Source: Sulfurimonas sp. HSL3-7 (lineage in GTDB: Bacteria > Campylobacterota > Campylobacteria > Campylobacterales > Sulfurimonadaceae). From it: a DNA stretch of 64,000 bases. The translations under genes were made by a program, and so were the position numbers. Under the pieces are notes generated by a model. It ran no database searches. It saw only the letters and a list, made by a program, of their open reading frames with translations, and was not told where the DNA came from. Within the stretch, counting starts at the first letter, position 1. Each line of letters begins with the position of its first letter. Where the stretch lies: the NCBI RefSeq assembly GCF_039645985.1, contig NZ_CP147919.1:558001-622000 (forward strand), given 5' to 3'. Shown in pieces: positions 53,139 through 61,831 of the stretch.

Positions 53139-55045
53139 GAAACAGGACTGTTCAGAAGATTACTGAAAGTGTCATTCCCGTCATTCTGCTCTTAAGTGGG
53201 ATATTCTTTATACTGCTCTTTGTCCAGTACCGTGCAGGGCAGGACGCCGAGCAGGCGCACCATATCCATATCACGGCGGAGACCTCTACGGAGGAGGCTT
53301 CGAGAAACGGGATGAACAACGTCATGGAAGTGGACTTCAGTGACGACGCTCGTATCCTGAAAGCCGAAGCATTGATAAAGAAGGGAATGCTGGCAGAAGC
53401 GGAAAGTATCTATTTCCGTATTTTGGCGAAAGAGCCTTCTGCACAGATCCACAACTGGCTGGGCATGCTCTACCTGAAAGAGGAGAAATACAACAAGGCA
53501 GTCGTCTCGTTTACCAATGCCCTCAAGTTTAACAGACGCTATTACCGTGCCCGTTACAACAGGGCCATCGCATACAGTGCGCTGGAAGAGTTCGACAAGG
53601 CCGCTTCGGATTACAAAGAGGTGATCCGCACCGTAGATGCCCATGCAAAGAGTCATTTCAACCTGGGCCTTCTTTACTATAAACAGAACGATTACATGTC
53701 TGCTATAGATGAGTTTGAGAGAACAGTCGAATTGAGCAGCGGTGATATAAAGGTCAAAGCGCTTTACATGCTCGGTAAAAGCTATACCAAACTCTCTGAG
53801 CCGAAAAGAGAGGAGGCGGAAGCCGCTTTTACAGCGGCGATCCGGCTGAAACCTAATCATGTTGCTTCGCGTCTGGCCCTGATCGATCTGCAGTATCCGG
53901 AAGATGAAGAGGGGTACAAGAGCCGGCTGGAACAGCTGGAGCGGCTGGCCGCTCTCGAAGCTGACAATATTGACGTCTATCGTGCCATGGCCAATGTCTA
54001 TCTGGCACAAAATAAAGAATCACGGGCTTTAAGAAGCCTGCAGGAAGGGCTGCTGCACGAGCCGGATAATGTAGCACTTCAATTTGAGGTGATAGAACTT
54101 CTGATGGCATTGAAAAAAGAGAGCGAAGCAATCGCAAGCCTGGAGAAGATACTGACGGTTGACCCCTCCAATACAAGAGCCTACTTTTTACTGGGTCAAC
54201 TCTACTATCTTCAGGGCAGCTACGATGCTTCGCTGGAGGCGTACAACAAGATGCTGGCGATAAAAAAAGAGGGCTCGGTCGAACTCTGGAACAACCTGGG
54301 GCTGCTCTATGCAAAGATGGAACGTTTTGAAGAGGCTAAAAAGGCCTATATGCGAGCTCTGAAACTCAGTAGCAGCGATCCGCAGGCCTATTACAATCTC
54401 GGTCTTTTGGCGTTAGGACAAGGAGACCGTAATAAGGCACAACACTATTTTGAAGAGACGATCCGTCTGCGCCCCGACTATCCTGAGGCATATCGCAACC
54501 TTGCACAGCTCTTTACCGAGCAGAAGCAGTATGCCAAAGCGGTCGATACCTATTTGAAAGTGCTTGAATATATTCCTGATTCGTCTCAGGTCAAGCTTGA
54601 TCTTGCGGTCTGCTATACAAAATTAAAGGCGTACGACAAGGCACAGGCGATCTATGAAGAGATCATAGAGAAAGACAGCAGCTATTTTACGGCGTGGTTC
54701 AATGTCGGTTTAGTCTACTACCGCCAAAAAGAGTATGAGCGTTCGAGAGAAGCGCTTGAGAAGGCCGTGGCTTTGGAACCGGAAGATGCAAATGCATTCC
54801 GTGCTTTGGCAAAAACCTACAGGGCATTGTCTCAGCACGGTAAAGCGATTGAAATTTTAAAGAAGCTGCTCGAGCAGAATCCTTCCGACATTGAAATACG
54901 TCTGGATTACGCGAGGTCATATTACAGGGCAAAGATGAGGGACATAGCCTTGAGCGAATACAAAAAAGTGTTGAGCCTGGACCCTGAAAACAGTACCGCA
55001 AAAAGGATGATAGAAAAGATTGAGGGGAAAAATGGGGCAAATTAG
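53135..55045 (+). CDS. Membrane-anchored TPR protein (copy 1)
   Basis: 636 residues. An N-terminal signal-anchor (VIPVILLLSGIFFILLFVQY) is followed by a tail, and from about residue 70 by at least fourteen TPR-type repeats of 34 residues, with the usual small residues at positions 8 and 20 (for example FNLGLLYYKQNDYMSAIDEF). It should sit in the periplasm as a scaffold anchored to the inner membrane. It overlaps the ATP-grasp gene by 4 bases and has a paralog at 56787. Confidence 0.83.
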   Translation: MRNRTVQKITESVIPVILLLSGIFFILLFVQYRAGQDAEQAHHIHITAETSTEEASRNGMNNVMEVDFSDDARILKAEALIKKGMLAEAESIYFRILAKEPSAQIHNWLGMLYLKEEKYNKAVVSFTNALKFNRRYYRARYNRAIAYSALEEFDKAASDYKEVIRTVDAHAKSHFNLGLLYYKQNDYMSAIDEFERTVELSSGDIKVKALYMLGKSYTKLSEPKREEAEAAFTAAIRLKPNHVASRLALIDLQYPEDEEGYKSRLEQLERLAALEADNIDVYRAMANVYLAQNKESRALRSLQEGLLHEPDNVALQFEVIELLMALKKESEAIASLEKILTVDPSNTRAYFLLGQLYYLQGSYDASLEAYNKMLAIKKEGSVELWNNLGLLYAKMERFEEAKKAYMRALKLSSSDPQAYYNLGLLALGQGDRNKAQHYFEETIRLRPDYPEAYRNLAQLFTEQKQYAKAVDTYLKVLEYIPDSSQVKLDLAVCYTKLKAYDKAQAIYEEIIEKDSSYFTAWFNVGLVYYRQKEYERSREALEKAVALEPEDANAFRALAKTYRALSQHGKAIEILKKLLEQNPSDIEIRLDYARSYYRAKMRDIALSEYKKVLSLDPENSTAKRMIEKIEGKNGAN

Positions 55046-55188
55046 AGATGAAACGGATTTCTAGGCCTCCGTATTGACTCTCTCACCCTGATGTTCCGGC
55101 CCCTTTCTTGGCTGACAGCGCTCTTTCTGTAATCCTTCTGTAATAAAATAAAAGTATTATCAGCGCATGGAAAACAATAAAGCACACC

Positions 55189-56790
55189 ATGCGTAAAGGT
55201 GTAAGGTCATCTAGCTATCTTTATACGTCAGCCCTACTGCTGCTCGTAGCTACCACTTTTTTTGTAATGAGCTACAAGCTCTTTTTTCTCGACTATAGAT
55301 TTGCTGACCTGATACCGACGGTTGGTTACGATGTCGAGGTCAATCTGCAGGTCAGCGGTCATGGTGATGCGATCTCACTCTCTACCTATCTGCCCGTCAG
55401 CTCAACGCATCAAAGCATTTCCGATGAGAGAAGTGCCCCGGACCTCTTTACGACAGAGATCGCTGTGGAGGGGCTTAATCGAATTGTCTCGTGGAAGGCG
55501 CCTTCTGTATCAGGGACGCATATCATCCGTTACAGCTACTTTGTGGAACCAGAGCATTCCATATATCTGCTTGAGAAGGGGATGCCGATACAGAAGGTTC
55601 CTGCCTATCTGCAGAGGTATCTGGAACCAGAAGAGGGTATTCAAGTCAACGACCCTTTGATTGAAGAGACTATTCATCGACTTTTCGGCGATAAGAAGCC
55701 CAAAACCTATGAAGCACTGCGCACCATACATGACTATCTCCAAAACGAGTTTGAGAACCGCAACTTTTCAGGTTATACCGATGCGCTGACTGCCTTGAAA
55801 CTGCAGGAAGCAAGCTGTAACGGCAAGAGCCGTCTCTTTGTCGCACTGACGCGCAGGCTTGGTCTCCCTTCGCGTCTGGTCGGGGGTCTGATCCTGCATC
55901 AGGGGAGTAAAAAGACCTCTCACCAGTGGGTCGAGGTCTATGTGCTCGGCCATTGGATCCCTTTCGATACTGTCAACAACAACTTTGCGGAGATTCCCAA
56001 AAACTACCTTCGTCTCTATTACGGCGACAAGGTACTTTTTAAACACAGCCCCAATGTCAATTTTCAATACATGTTTCATGTCACTAAAAAACTGGTGCCC
56101 CGAAAAGAGCTTAAAGCAGCGATGTACGCTTCACCGCTGAATGCCTTTAATTTGTACAAGATCTTTGAGAGCATCGGTATCTCGCAAAACCTTCTTAAGA
56201 TCATCCTGATGATCCCGCTCGGCGCACTGGTCGTTGTTATCTTCAGAAATGTCATCGGGCTGGAGACCTTCGGGACCTTTCTGCCGGCACTGATTGCCAC
56301 GGCGGCACGTGAAACAGGGCTGTGGTGGGGTCTTCTCGGCTTTATGTTCATTATTTTACTCGCGGCAGGGGTACGGAAGGTGCTCGACCATATGCAGCTG
56401 CTGCATTCGCCAAAAATGGCGATCATGCTGACGATCGTCGTCATTGCGATGTTGCTTATGACCATTTTCGCGGTGCAGTCATCGCTTTTTGACCTGGCAC
56501 ACATCTCTCTCTTCCCGATCGCGATCCTGGCGATCACGGCGGAACGTTTTGCTATCGTACACGAGGAGCAGGGGCTCGTCAAAGCCCTCCGCATCTCTTT
56601 TTTCACGCTGATCGTGATTATCGCCGCCTATGTTGTGATGAGTTCGCTCTTTATGCAAAGCCTGATCATCGCCTTCCCGGAACTGCTGCTCTTTTTGATC
56701 GTACTGAACCTCTGGCTGGGTAAGTGGGTCGGTATGCGTCTTTCGGAATTTATCCGGTTTCGGAAGTTGCTCTTCAAGGAACGGTTGTGA
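55189..56790 (+). CDS. Transglutaminase-like protein fused to 7 transmembrane helices (copy 2)
   Basis: 533 residues, colinear with copy 1 and nearly identical around the active site: Cys210, His245 and Asp260 are kept. Differences cluster in the first 45 residues and the periplasmic loop at 125-170. A 9-codon reading frame (55167-55196) runs into its start codon and could affect translation, though this may be chance. No second ATP-grasp gene follows; the TPR gene starts in the GTGA overlap. The two copies may process related products or act together. Confidence 0.82.
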   Translation: MRKGVRSSSYLYTSALLLLVATTFFVMSYKLFFLDYRFADLIPTVGYDVEVNLQVSGHGDAISLSTYLPVSSTHQSISDERSAPDLFTTEIAVEGLNRIVSWKAPSVSGTHIIRYSYFVEPEHSIYLLEKGMPIQKVPAYLQRYLEPEEGIQVNDPLIEETIHRLFGDKKPKTYEALRTIHDYLQNEFENRNFSGYTDALTALKLQEASCNGKSRLFVALTRRLGLPSRLVGGLILHQGSKKTSHQWVEVYVLGHWIPFDTVNNNFAEIPKNYLRLYYGDKVLFKHSPNVNFQYMFHVTKKLVPRKELKAAMYASPLNAFNLYKIFESIGISQNLLKIILMIPLGALVVVIFRNVIGLETFGTFLPALIATAARETGLWWGLLGFMFIILLAAGVRKVLDHMQLLHSPKMAIMLTIVVIAMLLMTIFAVQSSLFDLAHISLFPIAILAITAERFAIVHEEQGLVKALRISFFTLIVIIAAYVVMSSLFMQSLIIAFPELLLFLIVLNLWLGKWVGMRLSEFIRFRKLLFKERL

Positions 56791-58715
56791 AGACGAGTAT
56801 ACAGAAGTTTACCGAAAGTATTATCCCCGTCATACTTCTGCTTTGCGGTATTTTTTTTCTCCTGGTTTTTGTTGAATACCGGGCAAGTCAGGAGGCTGAA
56901 CACACCACGATGATCTATGTCTCGCTGCAGAACCCGGCGGAAGCGGTGCCGGAGAACGAGAGCAGCACCCTCTACGAAGATGATTACAGTGAAGACCCCC
57001 GTATCTTACAGGCACAGGAGCTGATCGCAGACGGTCAGTTTGAAAAAGCGGAGGCCGTCTACTTCAGTGTTCTGGCAAAAGAGCCCTCCCCGCAGATCCA
57101 CAACTGGCTGGGAACGCTCTACATGAAACAGGAGCTCTACGACAAGGCGGTGGTCTCGTTCTCCAATGCTTTGCATCTTAATAGCCGCTACTACAAGGCC
57201 CGCTACAACCGGGCTTTGGCCTATAGCGCCCTGGACGAAGAACAACAGGCGATCAGCGACTACCAGGCGGTTATCCAGGATTTCGACGAGCACGTCAAAA
57301 GCCATTTCAACCTGGGACTGCTCTACTACAGGCAAAAAGAGTACCGTAACGCCATTGATGAATTTAAGCGGACGATAGCACTCGGCAGCGGCGATACAAA
57401 AGTAAAAGCGCAATATCTTTTGGGCCGATCGTATACCCGGCTCCTCCCCTTACAGACGGAACTGGCAGTAAAAGCATTCAACGAAGCGATCCGTCTCAAG
57501 CCCGACCATATCGCCTCGCGTCTGGCACTGGTGGAGTTGGCCTACCCGAAAAATGAAGAGGGGCACAATAAGAGACTCGAAGCGCTTGAGGTGATGCTGA
57601 AGCTTGAACCGGACAACGTTGCGATCTATCGGGATGTCTCCGAGGTCTACCTTGCACTCGGCAAACCTGCTCTCGCGCTTAAAACGCTGCAAAAAGCGCT
57701 GCTGCATGAGCCCAGCAATATGGATCTGCAGTTTGAGGTGGCCGAAGGGCTGATGCGCCTGTCGCAAGTGCAGGCGGCTATTGCACAGGTCCAGGAGATC
57801 TTGACCATAGAGCCGGAAAGTACAAAAGCCTACTTTTTACTGGGGCGTCTTCATTACGTGCATGGTGATTTTGAGGCATCCCGCCTTGCGTATAACAAGC
57901 TTCAGACACTGAAACCGGAGGGCTCGCCTGAGCTTTGGTATAACCTCGGCCTGCTTTATACGAAGATGCAGCGTTACGACGAGGCGGAAGTATCGTATCG
58001 AAACGCACTGCGCATGCGCAACAATTACCCTGAGAGCCATTACAACCTGGGTCTTATTGCGCTGAAACAGAAAAAATATACGGAGGCGATCGGCTATTTT
58101 GATCAGGCCGTCAAACTGCGTCCGGCGTACTACCAGGCCTATTACAACCTTGGGATCGTCTACGCCAGGCTAGGCCGGGAGCAAAAGACGATCGATGCCT
58201 ATAAAAAAGTACTGCAGATCAAACCGGATTATGTGACGGCCAGGCTGAACCTCGCTGTCCGTTACGCAAAAATAAAAGCTTATGCCAAAGCGCAGCAGAT
58301 CTATGAAGAGGTACTGGCAAAGGACGACAGCTATTTCACTGCCTGGCTGAACCTCGGTCTGGTCCACTATCAACAGAAGCAGTACAGGCAGTCACTCGAA
58401 GCATTGGAAAAGGCAGTAGCGCTTGACCCCGAAAATGCGAAAGCGTACCGGGCCCTGGCAAAGAGCTACAGTGCATCGAGGATGCATAATAAAGCGAATA
58501 CCATCTTGCGCGAGCTGCTAGACAAGAACCCTTCCGATGTTAAGACACGGTTGGCGTATGCCCGTTCGTACTACCGCGCCAGAAAGCGCAATACCGCTTT
58601 GCGGGAGTACAACAAGGTTTTGAAACTGGACCCGGACAATACAGTCGCGAAGAAGATGATCAAAAAAATTAAAATCAAAAAAAGGAAAACAAGTGTATCG
58701 AAACAGAGTATTTAA
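56787..58715 (+). CDS. Membrane-anchored TPR protein (copy 2)
   Basis: 642 residues from GTG 56787, overlapping the previous stop as GTGA; a longer reading from 56724 would run 21 codons into that gene and lacks the anchor at its start. The N-terminal anchor (IIPVILLLCGIFFLLVFVEY) and TPR array follow the copy 1 layout and share many repeats (KSHFNLGLLYY, YFTAWLNLGLVHY). It ends in a Lys-rich tail (IKKIKIKKRKTSVSKQSI) that overlaps the barrel gene by 23 bases. Confidence 0.83.
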   Translation: MKTSIQKFTESIIPVILLLCGIFFLLVFVEYRASQEAEHTTMIYVSLQNPAEAVPENESSTLYEDDYSEDPRILQAQELIADGQFEKAEAVYFSVLAKEPSPQIHNWLGTLYMKQELYDKAVVSFSNALHLNSRYYKARYNRALAYSALDEEQQAISDYQAVIQDFDEHVKSHFNLGLLYYRQKEYRNAIDEFKRTIALGSGDTKVKAQYLLGRSYTRLLPLQTELAVKAFNEAIRLKPDHIASRLALVELAYPKNEEGHNKRLEALEVMLKLEPDNVAIYRDVSEVYLALGKPALALKTLQKALLHEPSNMDLQFEVAEGLMRLSQVQAAIAQVQEILTIEPESTKAYFLLGRLHYVHGDFEASRLAYNKLQTLKPEGSPELWYNLGLLYTKMQRYDEAEVSYRNALRMRNNYPESHYNLGLIALKQKKYTEAIGYFDQAVKLRPAYYQAYYNLGIVYARLGREQKTIDAYKKVLQIKPDYVTARLNLAVRYAKIKAYAKAQQIYEEVLAKDDSYFTAWLNLGLVHYQQKQYRQSLEALEKAVALDPENAKAYRALAKSYSASRMHNKANTILRELLDKNPSDVKTRLAYARSYYRARKRNTALREYNKVLKLDPDNTVAKKMIKKIKIKKRKTSVSKQSI

Positions 58716-59976
58716 AGGATTGACGGGACCGTTGATGGTCGCCGTTCTGGCGCAGACGGCTGCCGCGCAAAGTGAGGATGAAGGCTTTTCAGCATTCCAG
58801 GAGAAGGTGACGGTCAAGAAGAAAAAGAAGAAGAAAAAGCTAGAAAAACATCTTTTTGACGGTTATGCAGCAACCGGGCTCGGTTATGACAGTAACCCTT
58901 ACCTGACACCATCGAGCTCCTATCTTGATTATAGTGCCGACCCGATTACCCCACCGACGATCAACCCGGATGTGAAGTCGGGGATGTTCGTTCCCCTCTT
59001 TTTACGAGGCGATTACGAATACCGTTATTCACAGGATGTACGGTTGCTTTCGGAGGTCAAGTTCAGCGGTAAATATTTTATTGACAGCACGTTAAATAAT
59101 GCGAACCAGTACAAGTCGGAGCTCTCGGGAGGGGTCCGTTTCAGATTCAACAAATACAAGCGCGAGGTTAACCGCCTTGATCTGAAGGCTTTTGTGGGCA
59201 ATGTCTACGAGATCTATGTCGATCATGACGACGGCGAACTCAAAGTGACCGCAAGCGGGGACCAGTCCAACCGTTACCAGTATAAAAAAGCGGGCGCCGA
59301 AGCCGTTTACAAATACGATTTCAAAAAGGTCGATTTTAAGGTACGCGGACGGTACGAATACCGTGATTATGAGGACCCTGATACCTGGGCACCCCTTGAC
59401 CACACCTATACGCGTCTGAAACTTCAGGGAGGATACCAGTTGACGAAAGCGCTGCATCTGGGTGCTTACTACGAGTTCAGGATGCGCGATTACACCGACC
59501 GAAAATCTTACCAGATCGAGCAGGACGGGCTTAATATCAACCTTTCGGGACCGGCGGGGGTGGTTTACACCTATAATGACCTTAAACTCTTCGGTAACTA
59601 CCGTTTGACCAAAAACTATCGAATGAAGTTGGATTATCTTGCTTCTTTACGACAGGATGACAATCAGGGCTACAGCGACTATCTCTACCAGCGTGTCACC
59701 TGGGTCAACAAATATCGCTTCAGCAAGCAGCTACGTGCCGCATTGAAGTTGAGTTATCATCTTTATGATTATAAAAATACATATGCCTATAACCAGTTGA
59801 CGACGTTGGATAAATTGGAGGCTTCCGGGTACAAGGCCTACCTCAATACCAAATACAGTTTTTCAGAGAGTTGGGTCGCCGACCTGGACCTGATGTACCG
59901 TCAGGAAGATTCGACGGATGAGCGTTATGCGTATGAAGAGACGGTCGCAATGGCGATGTTGAAGTACCGTTTTTAA
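58693..59976 (+). CDS. Outer-membrane beta-barrel protein of the transglutaminase/ATP-grasp locus
   Basis: 427 residues, GTG start at 58693. A signal peptide (LTGPLMVAVLAQTAAAQ) is followed by an acidic patch and an unbroken run of eight lysines (about residues 42-49), then GYAATGLGYDSNPYLTP and many amphipathic beta strands with Tyr/Arg alternation, ending in LKYRF with the C-terminal Phe recognised by the Bam machinery. About 14 to 18 strands fit the length. With the TPR proteins it resembles export channels of polysaccharide systems that pair a TPR scaffold with a barrel. The cargo is unknown. Confidence 0.78.
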   Translation: MYRNRVFKGLTGPLMVAVLAQTAAAQSEDEGFSAFQEKVTVKKKKKKKKLEKHLFDGYAATGLGYDSNPYLTPSSSYLDYSADPITPPTINPDVKSGMFVPLFLRGDYEYRYSQDVRLLSEVKFSGKYFIDSTLNNANQYKSELSGGVRFRFNKYKREVNRLDLKAFVGNVYEIYVDHDDGELKVTASGDQSNRYQYKKAGAEAVYKYDFKKVDFKVRGRYEYRDYEDPDTWAPLDHTYTRLKLQGGYQLTKALHLGAYYEFRMRDYTDRKSYQIEQDGLNINLSGPAGVVYTYNDLKLFGNYRLTKNYRMKLDYLASLRQDDNQGYSDYLYQRVTWVNKYRFSKQLRAALKLSYHLYDYKNTYAYNQLTTLDKLEASGYKAYLNTKYSFSESWVADLDLMYRQEDSTDERYAYEETVAMAMLKYRF

Positions 59977-60587
59977 AAGGTGCTCAAGTGCGCTTTTAAG
60001 GCACTTTCCCACAAACTGTAGGCTTCCGGCGTCAGGTGTACGCCGTCGCTGGTCAGCGCATTTTTCAGACCGCCGTCACTATCGATCATCGTCTTGTAGA
60101 GGTCGAGATAGACAAAACCTCTTTTGTTGCTCTCGCGTTTGAGAAAATGGTTCAGCAGGATCACCTTTTCATTGATTTCGAAAGTCTGCGGCCCCATCTG
60201 CACGGGTAAAAGAGAGAGGACAAGAACCGTGTCGAGAGGCTCTAGCTGTTCAAAAATTTTCAGATAATTCTCTTTTATCGTCTCCACTGTCTGACCTTGC
60301 AGGAGGTCGTTGATCCCTATCATCAACACGAGACATTCGGGGCTCTTTTCCAAAGTATAGTGCAAACGCTGCAGCAGGCCGTCAGTCGTATCGCCGGCGA
60401 TTCCGGCATTATGGTGTTCTCCGAAAACCGACCAGTCGTGAAAATCGGTAAGGCTGTCACCGAGAAAGATGAGGTTACTCTGTTTTGCCATGGCAATTTC
60501 TTTTAATTTTGTTTGATAATAGGGATGTTCAAGAGGCGCGTCCGCCCATAGAAAAAGGGCGGCAAATAGAGAAGAGAGAAACTTCAA
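59973..60587 (-). CDS. SGNH/GDSL-family hydrolase
   Basis: 204 residues with an N-terminal signal-like stretch (MKFLSSLFAALFLWADA). Block I is FLGDSLTD (nucleophile Ser45), block III MIGINDLLQG, and block V DGVHLT, the SGNH layout of lysophospholipase L1-like esterases. It is convergent with the barrel gene, overlapping by 4 bases, and overlaps pssA by 4 bases on the same strand. The substrate could be a lipid, an acetylated sugar or peptidoglycan. Confidence 0.83.
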   Translation of the reverse strand: MKFLSSLFAALFLWADAPLEHPYYQTKLKEIAMAKQSNLIFLGDSLTDFHDWSVFGEHHNAGIAGDTTDGLLQRLHYTLEKSPECLVLMIGINDLLQGQTVETIKENYLKIFEQLEPLDTVLVLSLLPVQMGPQTFEINEKVILLNHFLKRESNKRGFVYLDLYKTMIDSDGGLKNALTSDGVHLTPEAYSLWESALKAHLSTF

Positions 60588-61141
60588 AGATGGCGGATCT
60601 TGACCTGTGAGTTAAGCAGCCATCCTGTGACCGCCATCAGGATTACGGTGATGAAGACCGGATAGATATAAAGTCCGCCCAAAAAGATAAGCCATAACAC
60701 GATGGCACCCATCGGTGTCGGAAGACCGGTAAAATACTTTTCGACCTGACCCTCTTCGGCATTAATATTGAACTGGATCAGGCGGCGCAGCCCGCTGATG
60801 ATGTAATAGAGTGAAATACCTGCTCCCAACAGAAAGTTAAAGTCTGAGGTCTCGGGCTGGTTGATAATAGAGATGAAGATGATGAAGACCGGGGTCAGTA
60901 CGAACGATAAAAAGTCGGCGTATGAGTCGAGCTGAATACCGAACTCATTGGACAGACCGTATTTGCGTGCCATCTTTCCATCAAAGATGTCAAAACCGCC
61001 GCCGATCCACAATAAGACAACGGCCCAGACATAATTGCCCTGGGTTGCAAGATACATGGCGATAAGACCGCTGCTAAGGTTGCCAAAGGTGAACATATTG
61101 GCAAGATTGAAATGGCTGTCGGCACGATAGAGAAAGTTCAT
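60584..61141 (-). CDS. pssA: CDP-diacylglycerol-serine O-phosphatidyltransferase
   Basis: 185 residues, all membrane helices. The CDP-alcohol phosphotransferase motif is complete: Asp51, Asp54-Gly55, Ala58-Arg59, Gly68, Asp72 and Asp76 fit D-x2-DG-x2-AR-x8-G-x3-D-x3-D. The short type II (Bacillus-like) form makes phosphatidylserine. PgsA is the main alternative, but the sequence around the motif fits PssA better. It overlaps the hydrolase by 4 bases. Confidence 0.83.
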   Translation of the reverse strand: MNFLYRADSHFNLANMFTFGNLSSGLIAMYLATQGNYVWAVVLLWIGGGFDIFDGKMARKYGLSNEFGIQLDSYADFLSFVLTPVFIIFISIINQPETSDFNFLLGAGISLYYIISGLRRLIQFNINAEEGQVEKYFTGLPTPMGAIVLWLIFLGGLYIYPVFITVILMAVTGWLLNSQVKIRHL

Positions 61142-61293
61142 TAAGATCCTTGGTTGATTAGGGCGATATTATAGCAAAAAGCAGATGAAGCCAAAAGAGA
61201 TTTATCCGTAGAAAGAACTTGATAATTGACAGGACTGTTTTATATAAGTGTGGGAAAAAATATATATAATCTGTAGTAAAGAGAGATAGTGCC

Positions 61294-61404
61294 ATGAAAC
61301 GCTTTATCGCTATGTTCCGTATGTGTACTTCAATACGGGCAAAAAGTAAAGGAAGGGGGGGGCGGTTCGATAGAAAATATGAGGGCGTTGTAAAACGGTT
61401 CTGA
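61294..61404 (+). CDS. Possible small basic ORF
   Basis: 36 codons starting MKRFIAMFRMC and rich in Lys/Arg, with TATAAT 24 bases upstream and AGAGAG about 8 bases before the ATG. It contains a G8 tract. Shifting the frame at the tract leads to early stops in both other frames, so phase variation of a longer gene is not supported. It may be a real small gene, a gene remnant or chance. Confidence 0.2.
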   Translation: MKRFIAMFRMCTSIRAKSKGRGGRFDRKYEGVVKRF

Positions 61405-61556
61405 CCTTTACTGTCGCGATAGAGGCTCTTTTACGCATATCTACATCAATGTCAGCATGATGAACACTGACCAAACCATATCAGGGTAGAGGGAATTTCG
61501 TGATTCTCAGCGCTTGGATACACGATTAGATGATACTTTTTAAGCCGTATTAACTT

Positions 61557-61575
61557 GATTTCTATTATCATTACG
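61557..61575 (+). promoter_or_regulatory. Possible Fur box upstream of feoA
   Basis: GATTTCTATTATCATTACG matches the Fur consensus GATAATGATAATCATTATC at 12 of 19 positions, with the right half (ATCATTA) best kept. It lies 14 bases before the feoA start, where Fur binding would block transcription or translation under iron-replete conditions. Confidence 0.35.
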
Positions 61576-61588
61576 GATACTTAAAGAA

Positions 61589-61831
61589 ATGATGAGAATG
61601 AATACATTGACAAATTGCCCGAGAGGGTGTGAGACGACGATAATAAAGATTCATGCAAGCGGTTCGTTGAAACAGCGGCTGGTCTCTTTTGGTCTTATGA
61701 AAGGGGCAAGGGTTACGCTGCTGGAATATGCTCCGCGCAAAAGTACCGTAGAGGTAAAGGTCGGTAAAATGCGTTTGGCCCTGCGAAAAGAAGAGTCTGA
61801 TATGATCGAGGTCGAATATGAAGCAAAATAG
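61589..61831 (+). CDS. feoA: Ferrous iron transport protein A
   Basis: 80 residues with the SH3-like FeoA fold: SGSLKQRLVSFGLMKGARVTLLE and KVGKMRLALRKEESDMIEV. It is a small cytoplasmic regulator of FeoB. Three nearby ATGs (61589, 61592, 61598) are possible starts. It overlaps feoB by 14 bases. Confidence 0.88.
   Translation: MMRMNTLTNCPRGCETTIIKIHASGSLKQRLVSFGLMKGARVTLLEYAPRKSTVEVKVGKMRLALRKEESDMIEVEYEAK

Larger units (their letters stand above)
61142..61588. other. Intergenic region between pssA and feoA
   Basis: A 447-base gap. It has a TATAAT (61265-61270), a possible 36-codon ORF with a G8 run (61355-61362), and near its end the Fur-like box. No tRNA or known RNA was recognised. Confidence 0.45.

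Noticed and set aside
55167-55196. Nine-codon leader peptide before the second transglutaminase gene
   Set aside because: It has no ribosome-binding site and no repeated regulatory codon; it is most likely chance overlap with the start codon.
61355-61362. G8 tract as a phase-variation switch
   Set aside because: Poly-G tracts do switch genes in Campylobacterota, but here either shifted frame meets a stop within a few codons to about 11 codons, so no longer protein can be switched on.
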